A DNA stretch of 64,000 nucleotides from Liquidambar formosana (lineage: Eukaryota > Streptophyta > Magnoliopsida > Saxifragales > Altingiaceae): positions 2,812,797-2,876,796 of the forward strand of contig CM077833.1 of NCBI GenBank assembly GCA_039720395.1, given 5' to 3'. Under the pieces are notes generated by a model that was given only the letters and a program-made list of their open reading frames with translations, did not search any database and was not told the DNA's origin. The position numbers and the translations under genes are program-made. Each line of letters opens with the position of its first letter. The stretch's first letter is position 1. Shown here piece by piece: positions 22,172 through 34,300 of the stretch.

Positions 22172-22194
22172 GGGGGGGGGGGGGGGGGGGGGGG
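22172..22194 (+). repeat. 23-nt poly-G run
   Basis: An uninterrupted G run inside AATGGCGGAAGGAGGCG...TTAAGGGGGGCAATTG. That context looks like a DNA-transposon terminus (GGCGGA... GGGGGCAATTG), but no second end was found. Confidence 0.6.
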
Positions 22195-23640
22195 TTAAGG
22201 GGGGCAATTGACCCTCCGATCCTTTCTTTCCTTTTTTCTTTTTTTGAACTAAATTATAAGTATTTAAAAATTTGATCCTATCAATTTTTATTTAACCCCT
22301 AAAAAAATTTTATTTTGATCCTTTAATTTATTATTTTTTTTTTTATATCCTATAAAATGTTAAAAAACAAAATCTCATTATGATCCACCACCGAGGGAAA
22401 TTTTTTTCTAAAATATTTATCCTTAATCTTGAATCTTGACCCTACAAGACTAATGTTGTAACTCTACCGCTGCAAAGCATGCACAGTTTTGTTGGCTAAT
22501 TAATCTAGGAGCTGAACTAATACTCCTAGCCCCACAATGGCCAAGCAGAGCATGAGCCTCAGACAAGCACTCAATCAGTGGCATAATGTAGGCATATGGG
22601 CACCAAAACGATATGTAAGAGCCTTTTTTGTTTTTGTGGTTTTTTTTTTTTTTTTTTTTTTGTTGAGAAAAGGTATATATGAGCTGATCAATGTGAATTT
22701 CGAAACCTCGAATGACCAATGTGATCACAATTCAGCCCAATGCAAAACAAGAGCCAATGCACGTAAGTGTACGTTCAATGCATGCGTTGCGCACATACGA
22801 ACACGCCTAATGAACGTACGTGCATGCCCATATTTGAGATTTTAAGACTTCTATTTGCAATCTTGGGGTCAAATTAACATTGGTATATCCTAAAAAATAT
22901 TAGGTGTAGTAAGTAAAATATATATATGGTGTTAAATGTAATGAAAATATTGCTGAAATAATTCATATGGTAATACATCCCAACATTGTGGTATAGCACC
23001 AAAGCTATTTACCGTAAGCACAAGCTCGTGCTACTAAGGGCACTGAAACGATATATAAGAGGTTTTTTTTTTTATTTTTCTCTTTTTTTTTTTTTTTGGT
23101 CAAGAATAGAAGTAGATTGAAGGTAACCATAACATTATATTTAAGGCTAGAATTCAGCACACTCTAGCTTTTAATTAAGCTACCTCTTGGTGGGCTAGCT
23201 TCATGTTAATGTGATTAATCAAAATGATACAAATGAACTAGCAAAAAATGCTTTTAGAACACAACTGACCTATTTGTTCATCCACCGATTGTTTGCTTTA
23301 AAGAACTAAAAAATACCATTTATTTAGTTATTTATTTTTTGCATTTGAAAAAAGGAAAGTAATTTAAATCGCTATCCAAATCAACTGATGACCCAACATT
23401 GTTTACAAATAAATTAACCGACGACTCGAGAAGGCCTAAAAGGGTTGATATTTTTGGGCTTTCTCGATGCAGAGGTAGCTACAAAAGGGTATCACTATCG
23501 AGTATCAACGCTAAAATGGCTTCATGGACAAAAAACGTACCATGTTTATTACGGAATTATAAATTGACTACCGAGGACTAGATGGACGATTGACACGTGT
23601 CCTATCACATGTCCAGTCAAAGAGATAGTGATCCCTTTTT
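22195..23640. other. low-complexity intergenic region with related T-run sites
   Basis: No gene is seen. GGGCAC(C/T)(A/G)AAACGATAT(G/A)TAAGAG followed by a long T run occurs at ~22,598 and ~23,036, suggesting a duplicated or twice-inserted short element. Confidence 0.35.
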
Positions 23641-23663
23641 TTCCATTATGAGTGTATTTTTTG

Positions 23664-24205
23664 GGTAAATTACATTTAAGGGTCCAAAATTTGGATCAAA
23701 TTTTATTTTAAGGTTCAAAGTTTAAATCACATCAATTCAATACCCGATTTATTAGTAGAGTTGCAATTTGGGGTCTACCTTCAAAATTTTATGTATTATC
23801 CTACTTTACCCTTTTAATGGGTTTTAAAACCCTATTTTACCCTTACCAACATTTAATAAGTTTTTTATATTTTAACCAGATCTGAATCGCTCTACCATTA
23901 AATTTGTGTTTTGTAAATGAAAATTATAAATATTTATTAGATGTTGATAAAGGTAATATAGAGAGAAAGAAGATAATACTGATTCAAATCTAGTTAAAAT
24001 ATAAAAATTTATTAGTTGTTGAGAGAAGTAAAATAAGATTTTCAAACCCATAAAGGAATAAAGTAGGAAAAATACATTAAATTTTGATAACAATCCCCAA
24101 ATTGCAACTCAATTAATAATTCGGGTATTGAATTGATGCGATTTAAAATTTGAACTTTAAAATAAAACTCGATTCAAACTTTAGACCATTAAGTGCAATT
24201 TACCC
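23664..24205. mobile_element. long-TIR Mutator-like MITE
   Basis: The left end GGGTAAATTACATTTAAGGG and the right end reverse-complemented, AGGGTAAATTGCACTTAATG, pair for more than 100 bp, including TCAATTCAATACCCGA and GAGTTGCAATTTGGGG. Flanks TATTTTTTG and TATTTTGTT are compatible with a decayed 9-bp target duplication. Long TIRs and 9-bp TSD suit Mutator-like elements. No transposase. Confidence 0.7.
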
Positions 24206-24268
24206 TATTTTGTTCCCAATTACTAGTAGACATGGTTTGATGGTACCGTAGTGACTTGCACACATGAC

Positions 24269-24872
24269 CAGGGCCGGTTCTAGGGCAGGTGAGCAAAGTG
24301 GCCGCCTAGGGCCCCACATTTTGGCTCAAAAATAAGGGTCCCTTTTGGGACTAACCCTTGTAATAGGCTGAATTTATTTATTTATATTTTTTTTTTCCAA
24401 ATAGAACGGTTATTGTAACCCCTTAATTTTATTTACACACCCCACTAATTTTTATTTATCAATGTTTTACAAAAAATATAGAAGGTTTTTATTAAAATTT
24501 GTTACGTAATCTACTGGAAAACATCATTGTGAACAACTTTGTAGAATAAAGTTTTTCCAAAAAAAATTATCGTTTAAGAGGATTGTTTTGATAATTTACC
24601 ATCTATGTTTAATTTTTTGCCAAAAAGTCCACTTAAATGAAAGATTTTAGAAAACTTTATTATGCAGAGTTGTTTAAAATGATGTTTTCTAGTAGATTAC
24701 ATGATTAATTTTATTAAAAACCTTTTATATTTTTCTAAAAATTTAAGAAATTAAAATCAGTGGGATGTGCAAACAAACTTTATGTTGGTACTAGGAAAAA
24801 TAAAAAAAAATGATATGAAAGATCCCATTTTAAGAGTTCGCCTAAGATCCCAAAAACCTCAGAACCAACCTA
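24269..24872. mobile_element. hAT-type MITE with perfect 8-bp TSD
   Basis: CACATGAC flanks the element exactly at 24261-24268 and 24873-24880. The left end is CAGGGCCGGTTCTAGGGC; the right end reverse-complements to TAGGTTGGTTCTGAGG. The CAGGGCCGGTTCTG-type terminus followed by GGCCGCCTAGGGCCCC is a common plant hAT end. The interior from ~24,430 to ~24,785 is itself a palindrome related to 26,620-26,990. Confidence 0.85.
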
Positions 24873-24899
24873 CACATGACATGTCACTCTCCATGCCAC

Positions 24900-26610
24900 G
24901 TGTTCACACAGCCCCCTTTCCCCTCATCAACTCCTGCCCCACCATAGATCCATGTTCCCTTTTTTCATTTTTTTGTTTGGGTACTTGGGGGTGGGAACAA
25001 AATGCATGTTTTTTTGTGTACGCAGATGATAATGATGTAGGGTTGGTTATGACATCAGCCAAATCAGTCAATCACTTAAGAATCTTAAGTTTTTTAAACC
25101 AAAAATGAGGGTTTGAAATAGTTTTTATCCTTATATAGTAGGTCTCAATTTTTAATTATATACGCAAACAAATTTTGTGTATATTAAGGCTACCTCAACC
25201 ATCAAGGCCAATTCGCACTTCGCCCTAGTTAATGCTAGGATTAAGGGTTGACATGAGCTGGCTAGGTCAGGTCTGGGTTTTATTTTTATTTTTAGAGGGC
25301 AGTTATTATAATTCCTTGAGTTTTTATGTAAACCTCAATTTTAATAAAAAGTTATATTTTTTTTGTACTCCTTTGGCAATTTTGCAATTAAGGACATTAC
25401 AACTAAACCAAAATTGATTTGTCTTTTTATCCCCATCAAAATCAACATAATTAATCCTCATCAGCCAAACATAGCTTCTTCATCCCTCATCCTCCTTCAA
25501 TCACCCCTTAAGCATAAATGAAATAAAAACACTCTGTTCAAGTGTCTTTGACGCTATGTGCGAACAATAGACAAGGAAAGAAATGTTTGAGATGATATTA
25601 GCAGCGACCTGCTACGTATTTTCCTGTTAAAAGTAGGGTTTTATCTTCTGTTTTTTTCCCTCCAAAATTAACATTGTTCGACTCTGAAAGTCTAAACAAT
25701 ATTAATATGTTCGGTTAATGATGGTCGAACAAAACAAAAATTAACGTGTGGCTATGTAAAACTAAATAAAGTAGTTTTGTTTGGTTGCTTGTGGCCGAAT
25801 ATTTTTGGGTTGTTCGGTTGCTTGTGACCAAACTTTTATTGGTTATTCGACTCTAGTATGCCAAACAATGCCACAATGAGAATTTTTCTTTATTTTTTTT
25901 GTACTTATTTTAGAGAAAGGCTTCCACACATGGTAGAAAAGAAAATGAAACCTCATTCGTGAATCCTCTAAAATCGAATGCTTAGAAAATTAGGTTATTT
26001 CACATATATCTATAGAGAAGAGGGAAGTTAGAAATGAGAAAATATTTTGACATAAAATGGTTGGGATTGCAATAGGGTGTGAAAATCAAGAAGGCATATG
26101 GGTTGGTGGCATTTTGGGAAAATTATAAGGTATAAATATAAAAATATGAGGCTAAAAAATACTAAGATTTTCAAATAAACTCAAAGGATTGAAATAACCG
26201 TCATCTTATTTTTATTTTTACTTTTTTGGGAGGTAACTTTTCATCGGGTTAGGTTTTTTAAAATTTTTGCAGGCCAATCCCGCACACAGGCCTAGTTAGT
26301 CAAGGGTAATATTTGGTTTTCAAGGTGGGATTTTCATTAAAAAAAAATATATATTTTAAAAGAAAAAAAAGAGGGGTTTTTTTAAAGCCAAGCCGACCTT
26401 CGAACTATTAGGCCTACGCCTAGCAAGTCAATTGAGTTGAAGTAGCCATCTAGAGTAGGGGTGGCAATTACCAATTCAACCAAGTCATCTCAAATCCAAC
26501 CTACTGGCATATATTGTCCTCACTTGTGTTTGAAGTTTTGGGGTTCAAATATATGAAAAACCATTGGTATTCATTTATTAATATTAGGGGTTAAAAAAAA
26601 GAGTGAGGTT
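24900..26610. other. no gene seen
   Basis: AT-rich. Two GGTTGCTTGTG(G/A)CC(G/A)AA words lie 35 bp apart near 25,780-25,830. A GCCAAGCCGACCTTCGAACT block at ~26,388 suggests further decayed DNA-transposon ends. Nothing coding recognised. Confidence 0.3.
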
Positions 26611-26619
26611 ATTGTTACC

Positions 26620-26990
26620 ATTTAAAGTACTCAAAACTCCCATTAGTTTATATTTTTTGAGGTTTTATGAAAAATATAAAAAGTTTTTATAAAAGTTAAT
26701 AACATTATTCATTAGAAAATATCATTTTGAATAACTTTATAGAAGAAATTTTTTTCCAAAATCTATCATTTAAGCAGACTTTTTGGCCATTTACAATCTC
26801 TATTTTATTTTTCATAAAAAATTGCCAAAAAATCTACTTAAATGACAGATTTTGGAAAAACTTTTTTTTACAAAGTTGTCCGGAATGATGTTTTCTAATA
26901 GACTATGTAATTAGTTTTCATAATTTTTTTTATATTTTTCATAAAACCTTAAAAATATAAATTAAATGGGGGCCTTAGAGTATTTTATAT
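26620..26990. mobile_element. palindromic MITE, second copy of the 24.4-24.8 kb core
   Basis: The two halves are reverse complements: TACTCAAAACTCCCATTAGT on the left, TACTCTAAGGCCCCCATTTA when the right end is reversed. They share AGAAAACATCATT-like and CCAAAATCTRTCATTTAAG blocks that also occur in the core of the hAT MITE at 24.4-24.8 kb. One is therefore a related element that inserted into, or was captured by, the other. Confidence 0.65.
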
Positions 26991-27399
26991 AGTGGCAATA
27001 GCCTGGTCCTAAAAAAAATTAAAAAAAGAAAAAAGAAAAAAAAAACACCAACCTAAACCAATATAAAACTCAAATCAATTATAGGAGGGTCTGGTTATCT
27101 GGAAGTTAGCCCAAGTCAAACCAAAACCAACATCAAAACTTCTTTTAAACCCAAAATAAAATGAACCCAAACCAACTCCACTAACCAAACTACTAATTGG
27201 ATTGGCTGTAAACACGACTAAGGCCACGACCGAGGCTAAAACTCCAACCAGAAACCAAGCCAATAAGTAATGTCCGTGGCCTCTTGTTACGCCCAATGTG
27301 AAAATATGATGAGATAGACTTATCCAAAAAAAAAAAATATGACGATATTGCATGTCTTGAATTACATGTTTGAAAAAGTCTTATATATATATATTTTAA

Positions 27400-28690
27400 A
27401 AGACAAAAAACAAACAAACAGAAAAGGAGAAGGTGGGAGGGGGGAGGGGGGGAGGAGCTGCACATAAGAGGCGCGCCACATCATGGCAGGATTCATAAAT
27501 AAATATGCCCAACTTAGTCAAACCAAAGGCATTTGAAGCAAGACTTTCCTTCGTGCCATTAAAAAAAAAAAGGCCTGAAATTACTGCGTAAGATCAACCC
27601 ATAAAAGAGATATAAGCATCGCACTGGCTTCTCTAAAATCAGGCTGGTTAAATTGGTAAGAATTAACCTTCATGGAAGTTTCCATGGTACTAGGAACCAA
27701 TTTGCCTCTACCCCAACAATTTTTTGAACATCTCATAAATTTTTGTAAAGCTTAGCAAACATGGATCCTCTAAATTCATCCATGATCGAAATTGAGATTT
27801 CTCTGCCCCGTACCGAACATATGCTAGCCAACTTCAATTACCTAGAGGTCACTAATTTAGCATCTTGCACATGTGTATATATATATATATATATATCTAC
27901 AATACATAACAATAGTTGCACCGAATGAAGCCATAAATATATATATTATCCTAATGCTTCCACCAAAATGAAGAGTTCCAGTCTTTTAGGAATGATTTGG
28001 ACTGTTCTAGTTATACTAAAAGTTCATTTTAGTTCTCCATCTAGAAAATTTTACAATAATTGCCGATTAAAGTTAAAAAAATGTCCCAAAAAATTTAAAT
28101 TTTGATTTGGGCCTCTCTCTCTCTCTCTCCCCCCCCCTTCACAATTTTAACTTTAATTTGGGCCTCTCTCTCTCTCTCTGTTCTAAGGTTCACTCTTTGT
28201 TGGCTATTTGCGGCAAGCACATGGTAATCTTTTGTGAAAGGTGAAAGAATAGTTCGATCATTATGTGCTCACCGCGTGGCTTTTTGGCCCAATTACTTTT
28301 TTGAGGTATGTTTCCAATAATCTTTTTATTTTGGTTTCTACAACATTTTCATTTTAGTTTTCTCATGAAATTCTATTAGAGAGATGTGATGTTTTTACTT
28401 ATATTTGGTTGAATTATAGTAGTATTTGTTGCTATACCATTTTTTTTAAAGCAGCTTGTTGTTGTACTTTAGTTTATAGTTCAAATAGAAAAATAAGGAA
28501 AGATTGTTTTTGTTAGTGGTTATTTTGATTTGCATTTTTGTTAATGTACTGACTTTACCAATTTTTTGATAAATAATTAAATTTTGTGTTTTAACAAGTG
28601 AAAACAATGACAGTTTCCCAATTTAAACATTTATTTTCCAGTCTAGGAAGGAATGTAAAAAGTGTCAAAGCTTATTTTAATTTATTGACA
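27400..28690. repeat. simple-repeat-rich intergenic DNA
   Basis: There are a (TA)n tract at 27,872-27,896 and two copies of TTTGATTTGGGCCTCTCTCT / TTTAATTTGGGCCTCTCTCT, the first followed by a C run at ~28,130. Also present are a GGGAGGGGGGAGGGGGGAGG purine stretch at 27,436-27,456 and AT-rich filler. No gene seen. Confidence 0.6.
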
Positions 28691-28697
28691 TTTTATC

Positions 28698-28724
28698 CCA
28701 TGCATCACACGGGTTTATTACTAA
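28698..28724 (+). mobile_element. possible decayed Helitron 3' end
   Basis: CCCATGCATCACACGGG can form an imperfect hairpin and is followed 8 nt later by CTAA. Compare the intact end at 53.94 kb, CCCGTGCAACGCACGGG then CTAG. The 5' end was not located. Confidence 0.3.
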
Positions 28725-29224
28725 GTATCTAAAGTGATGTTCAAAACTGTTTCTCTCTCCTCCATATGGCAATGTATTTTTATTTTTTTTATTTTAAAAA
28801 AAATCACGAAGCCTTAATTGTTTATGAACCGTTATTTTTCTTGCCATCAGTTGCTCCAATTATTACATTTGCAATGATTAATATTTAAAGCATTAGTAAA
28901 TACTAAATAATATAATATCAACCCATATTTAAAATTTCTCATCAAATCCTTCGGTTTACAGTTAACCAATTCTATATATGCCTCTTCCTCTTCCTAATTT
29001 AAATATAAACATTTAAATTGAATTTAAGAATAAATTTATATTTAATCCCTTTGATGTTTTGTTAATCATCATATGTTTGGGCACATTAAAGGTCCCGTAC
29101 GTATGTTCCACTTCCCTATATCACCCATATGTATTGTAATTTTTAACGTATTATAGACTATAAAGTGTCAAGCGTGGAAATATAAATTACATGGGGGGTA
29201 TCAAAGGTCCATCCCACCCTCCTC

Positions 29225-29416
29225 TCTCTCTCCTTTTTTTTTTTTTTTTTTTTTTTTTTGGGTTTGATGGTCAGGCTGTTTGGGCCCGTTTGCGCACACC
29301 TCGACTAAATCCCTCCTTGGGCAATCTTAATGGCGCACTTCCCCACATCGGCCTGGTGCATTCAGGAATTAATTCATGGAGTGCTCCCCAGAGGATCTTA
29401 AGGGCGCACTCCCCCA
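29225..29416 (-). mobile_element. SINE with perfect 15-bp TSD
   Basis: CATCCCACCCTCCTC flanks it exactly at 29210-29224 and 29417-29431. The poly-T at 29,234-29,259 is the poly-A tail on the minus strand, just after the CTGACCATCAAACCC end. The text TTTAGTCGAGGTGTGCGCAA is shared with a SINE-like family widespread in dicots. Two internal GTGCGCC(C/A)TTAAGAT words suggest an internal duplication. Confidence 0.8.
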
Positions 29417-29525
29417 CATCCCACCCTCCTCCTCCTTACCTTTAACATTTCGATTTCCAAGTTTTAGCTTTCAACTGTTACATTGATCATCTATAACTGT
29501 TCCCATAAATTAAAATATACACGAA

Positions 29526-30121
29526 TAGGGCGGTTCTGAGTTATTTGGGGCCTCAGGCAAACTTTTAAAATGGGGCCCTCTTCCTTCTATACGTATTCCG
29601 GAAAAAGAAAAAAAATCTAAATATCCAAGAAAAAAAATTTCCTACTACCAAGTATCAACGTCAAGTTTGTTTGCATATAAAATTACTAAAAGTTGCTTTT
29701 ATAAATTAAAATAACAAGAGATGATTACAAAAACTTGTAAAGATAGAATACATACTTCTTGCTTTATAATCGAGCAAAATCCACTTTTACAACACAAAAA
29801 AGAAAAAAAACAAATGCCAAATAAAATCTAAAGCTATAATACGAAAAGAAATGAATCAATTACAACAAAGTGTCATTTAAACATTACTTTTCTCACATTT
29901 TTTTTTGGTTTTTCACTTTTTCTATGGGCTGGAATTGGGTTGACCTAATTGGTAAAATAGGGCCCTTTTAAAAAAAAAACAATAGAGAAGCTTTTGGGCT
30001 GGTTCTTGGCTATTATAACTAGTAAAGGGGAAAGCAAATGGAACCCTTTTTTTAGCCCAAATTATGGGGCCCAGGCAGCTGCCTTGTTCGCCTTGTTCGC
30101 CTGGCGTCAGAATTGGCTCTG
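29526..30121. mobile_element. hAT-type MITE
   Basis: The left end TAGGGCGGTTCTGAG and the right end, reverse-complemented CAGAGCCAATTCTGAC, are imperfect inverted repeats. Both continue into GGGGCC-rich sub-termini (TTGGGGCCTCAGGC; CTGGGCCCCATAA). The flanking 8-mers TACACGAA and TGCACGGA match at 6 of 8 positions, fitting an old target duplication. The interior is AT-rich with no transposase. Confidence 0.6.
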
Positions 30122-30129
30122 TGCACGGA

Positions 30130-31320
30130 GTAATTATTCATCACTTTTTAACACATATAAAACCAATTCTAATGTATTTATCAAGAAAAACCATTTTTAA
30201 TGATTTGTAAATGCGGAAAAGATGAACAAAAGCAATGAAAAAAAGATTCATCAACTTTGCTGGTACATGTATTAGTATCACCAGCAACAACTATTTTATA
30301 TGTACACCGCTACCATCTCAGGTGCTCTATCTCTTCCATTCCTTATATATTTTTTATCGTTTATATTAATTTTAACCATTACGTACAGAGTAGACCGTCA
30401 AGGTAATAGATGTGACCACTAACTATGATTATTTTCCCATAGCAGACCAATCTAAAATTCCCCCGAGAGATTAGGGTGTTTCTACGGTACCTGCTGTTGC
30501 TTTTCGGTATGGTACCGAGAAAAGAATAAATGATACCAGGCCAATGCTCGACTGACACCTGTTTTGCAAGAATATTATAATTAGATTTTGACCCGTTGCC
30601 TTTGGAGCATCTGCCGGTTTACAATGTACAACACCAAGAGAGTTTAATATTTTAATGGGTGTAAATGTCCTTTACACCCCCTAACAAATAAATGAGCAAT
30701 AGTCCTTCCCCAACATCCTTCAACAACCCATAGAGAATTTAATAGAGAACATAGGACGTAACAAACAATGCTTAGTTCATTAAATAACATCCTTCAACAA
30801 CTTTAAATACATAATTTAGGATGTAACGAACAAAGCAGATGAGTTCATTAAATATAGAATTAAAAAGGGTTGGAGCTTCACTTGAATATAGCAATTTAAA
30901 TACCGTAACCAGATCTCCTCTTCAGCTCCTCTTCCCTTGAACGTGGCTATCGGCTTGGGTGTTTCTACGGTAAACAAAATCGGTAAGCCAACCCTCAAGT
31001 TAAAGTTATTTAAATCTATGTTTACATTTTTGTTTTAGAATAATAGTATCTTTGATATGCTATACATTTCAGTTGTTTTTACATCATTCTTTCTACCACT
31101 AGATTATCCATGAAATTATCGAGTTTTGTTTAGATTGTAACTTACCCGAGTGGTAGAATTTTCCATTTGTATTTTTATTTGGATGAGACATAGATTGATT
31201 GAGAAGAGGATATAGTTGACCATTTTAGTTCAGTTGTATTGATTTTTGCAAGGAAAAATGAAGATTTGTTGAATATGACCATTCACAGTTCATTTTAGTT
31301 TTTTTTTTTTTTTTTAAAAG
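30130..31320. other. no gene seen
   Basis: It contains GTGTTTCTACGGTA words at 30,477 and 30,958. The GTAGACCGTCAAGGTAATAG segment near 30,390 resembles 52,296 (GCAGACCATCAAGGTAACAG), so fragments of one dispersed repeat are likely. Confidence 0.35.
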
Positions 31321-31326
31321 GTTCAT

Positions 31327-34300
31327 GCGACTACCACTTAGTATTTTGTGTGAACCACTCACTATTTCGTGTGAACCATGGACCATTTACTAATTATCAT
31401 TTCCTTACCATTTGGAGTGACCAACTTACCATTTGGAGTGACCAAAAGTTATCAACTTAGTATTTGGAGTTACCTACTTACCATTTGCAGTGACCAAAAA
31501 TGACAAACTTACCATTTAGAGTGACCAAAAGTGACCAACTTATCATTTGGAGTGACCTATTTAACATTTAGAGTGACCAAATTACCATCTGGAGTGACCA
31601 GAAGTGACCAACTTACCATTCGGAGTGACCTAGTTACCCTTTTGAGTGACCAACCTACCTTTTAGAATGACCAACTGATCGGTTGGAGTGACCTACTTAT
31701 TATTTGAAGTGACCAACTTACCATTTAGAGTAACCAACTTATCATTTGGAGTGACCTACTTAACATTTAGAGTGACGAAATTACCATTTTGAGTGATTTA
31801 CTTACCATTTGGAGTGACCAAAAGTGACCAACTTACTATTTGGAGTGACCTACTTACCCTTTTCGAGTGACCAACTTACCTTTTAGAGTGACCAACTTAC
31901 CATTTGGATTGACCTACTTACTATTTGGAGTGACTACAAGTGACCAACTTACCATTTAGAGTGACCAAAAGTGACCAACTTATCATTTGGAGTGACTTAC
32001 TTAACATTTAAAGTGGCCAAATTACCATTTGGAGTAACTTACTTACCATTTGGAGTGACCAAATGTTACCAACTTACCATTTGGAGTGACCTACTTACCT
32101 TTTCGAGTGACAAACTTAGCTTGTAGGGTGACCAACTTACCATTTGGAGTGACCTATTGATCCTTTCGAGTGACCAACTTACCATTTAGAGTGACCAAAA
32201 GTGACCAACTAATCATTTGGAATGACCTACTTAACATTCAGAATGACAAAATTACCATTTGGAGTGACCAAAAGTGACCAATTTACCATTTGGAGTGACC
32301 TACTTACCTTTTGGAGTGACCAACTTACCAGTTGGAATGACCTACTTACTATTTGGAGTGACGAAAAGTGACCAATTTACCATTTAGAGTGACGAAGTTA
32401 TCATTTGGAGTGACCTACTTAACATTTACAGTGACCAAATTACTATTTGGAATGACTTACTTTCCATTTGGAGTGACCAAAAGTGACCAACATACCATTT
32501 GGAGTGACCTACTTACACTTTTAATTAACCAACTTACCTTTTGGAGTGACCAACTTACCATTTGAAGTGACCAAAAGTGACCAACTTATCATTTGGAGTG
32601 ACCTACTTAACATTTAGAGGGACCAAATTACCATTTGGAATGACTTACTTACCATTTGGAGTGACCAAAAGTGACCAACTTACCATTTGGAGTAGGTTAC
32701 TTATACTTTCGAGTGACCAACTTACTTTTTAGAGTGACCAACTTACCAGTTGGAGTAACTAACTTACTATTTAGAATGACCAAAAGTGACCGACTTACCA
32801 TTTAGAGTGACCAAAATTGACCAACTTATCATTTGGAGTGACCTATTTAACATTTAGAGTGACTAAATTATCATTTGGAGTGACTTATTTACCATTTGGA
32901 GTGACCAAAAGTGACCAACTTACCTTTCTGAGTGACCAACTTACCATTTAGAGCAACCAAAAGTGACCAACTTACCATTAGGAGTGACCTACTTACCCTT
33001 TCGAGTGACCAACTTACCTTTTAGAGTGACCAACTTACCATTTGGAGTGACTAACTTACTATTTGGAGTGACCAAAAGTGACCAACTTATCATTTGGAGT
33101 GACCGACTTAACAATTAGAGTGTCCAAATTACCATTTGGAGTGACTTATGTACCATTTGAAGTGACCAAAAGTGACCAACTTACCTTTTTGAGTGACCAA
33201 CTTATCATTTGGAGTGACCAAAAGTGACCAACTTACCATTTAGAGTGACCAGAAATAACCAACTTATCATTTGGAGTGACCCACTTAATATTTAGAGTAA
33301 CCAAATTGCCATTTGGAGTGACTTACTTACCATTTGGAGTGACCAAAAGTGACCAACTTACCATTTGGAGTGACCTACTTACCCTTTCAAGTGACCAACT
33401 TACCTTTTAGAGTGACAAACTTACAATTTGGAGTGACCAACTTACTATTTGGAGTGACCAAAAGTAACCAACTTACCATTTAGAGTGACCAAAAGTGACG
33501 AACTTATCATTTGAAGTGCCCGACTTAACATTTAGAGTGACTAACTTACTATTCGAAGTGACCAACTTACTATTTGGAGTGACCAAAAGTGACCAACTTA
33601 CCTTTTTGAGTGACCAACTTACCATTTGGAGTGACCAAAAGTGACCAACTTACCATTTAGCGTGACCAGAAGTGACCAACTTATCATTTGGAGTGACCCA
33701 CTTAACATTTAGAGTGACCAAATTACCATTTGGAGTGACTTACTTACCCTTTGGAGTGACCAAAAGTAACCAACTTACCATTTGGAGTGACCTACTTACC
33801 CTTTCGAATGACCAACTTACCTTTTAGAGTAACCAACTTACTATTTGGAGTGACCAAAAGTGACCAACTTATCATTTGGAGTGACCGACTTAACAATTAG
33901 AGTGACCAAATTACCATCTGGAGTGACCTACTTACCATTTGGAGTGACCAAAAGTGAGCAACTTACCTTTTTGATGACCAACTTACCATTTGGAGTGACC
34001 AAAAGTGACCAACTTACCATTTAGAGTGAGCAGAAGTGACCAACTTATCATTTGGAGTGACCAAAAGTGACCAACTTACCACTTGGAGTGACCTACTTAC
34101 CCTTTCGAGTGACCAACTTACCTTTTAGAGTGACCAATTTACCATTTGGAGTAACCAACTTACTATTTGGAGTGACCAAAAGTAACCAACTTACCTTTTA
34201 GAGTGACCAACTTACCATTTGGAGTGACCAACTTACTATTTGGAGTGACCAAAAGTAACCAACTTACCATTTAGAGTGACCAACTTACTAATTGGAGTGA

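Noticed and set aside
22450..22845. Overlapping frames around the poly-T at 22.63 kb
   Set aside because: Phe/Lys runs come from the homopolymer; no conserved motif on either strand.
24767..25108. 113-residue frame at 24.8 kb
   Set aside because: It starts inside the hAT MITE and runs across its end and target duplication; no recognisable domain.
27193..27465. Overlapping reverse frames at 27.1-27.5 kb
   Set aside because: They cross T-runs, TA-runs and a purine stretch; hydrophobic bias reflects base composition.
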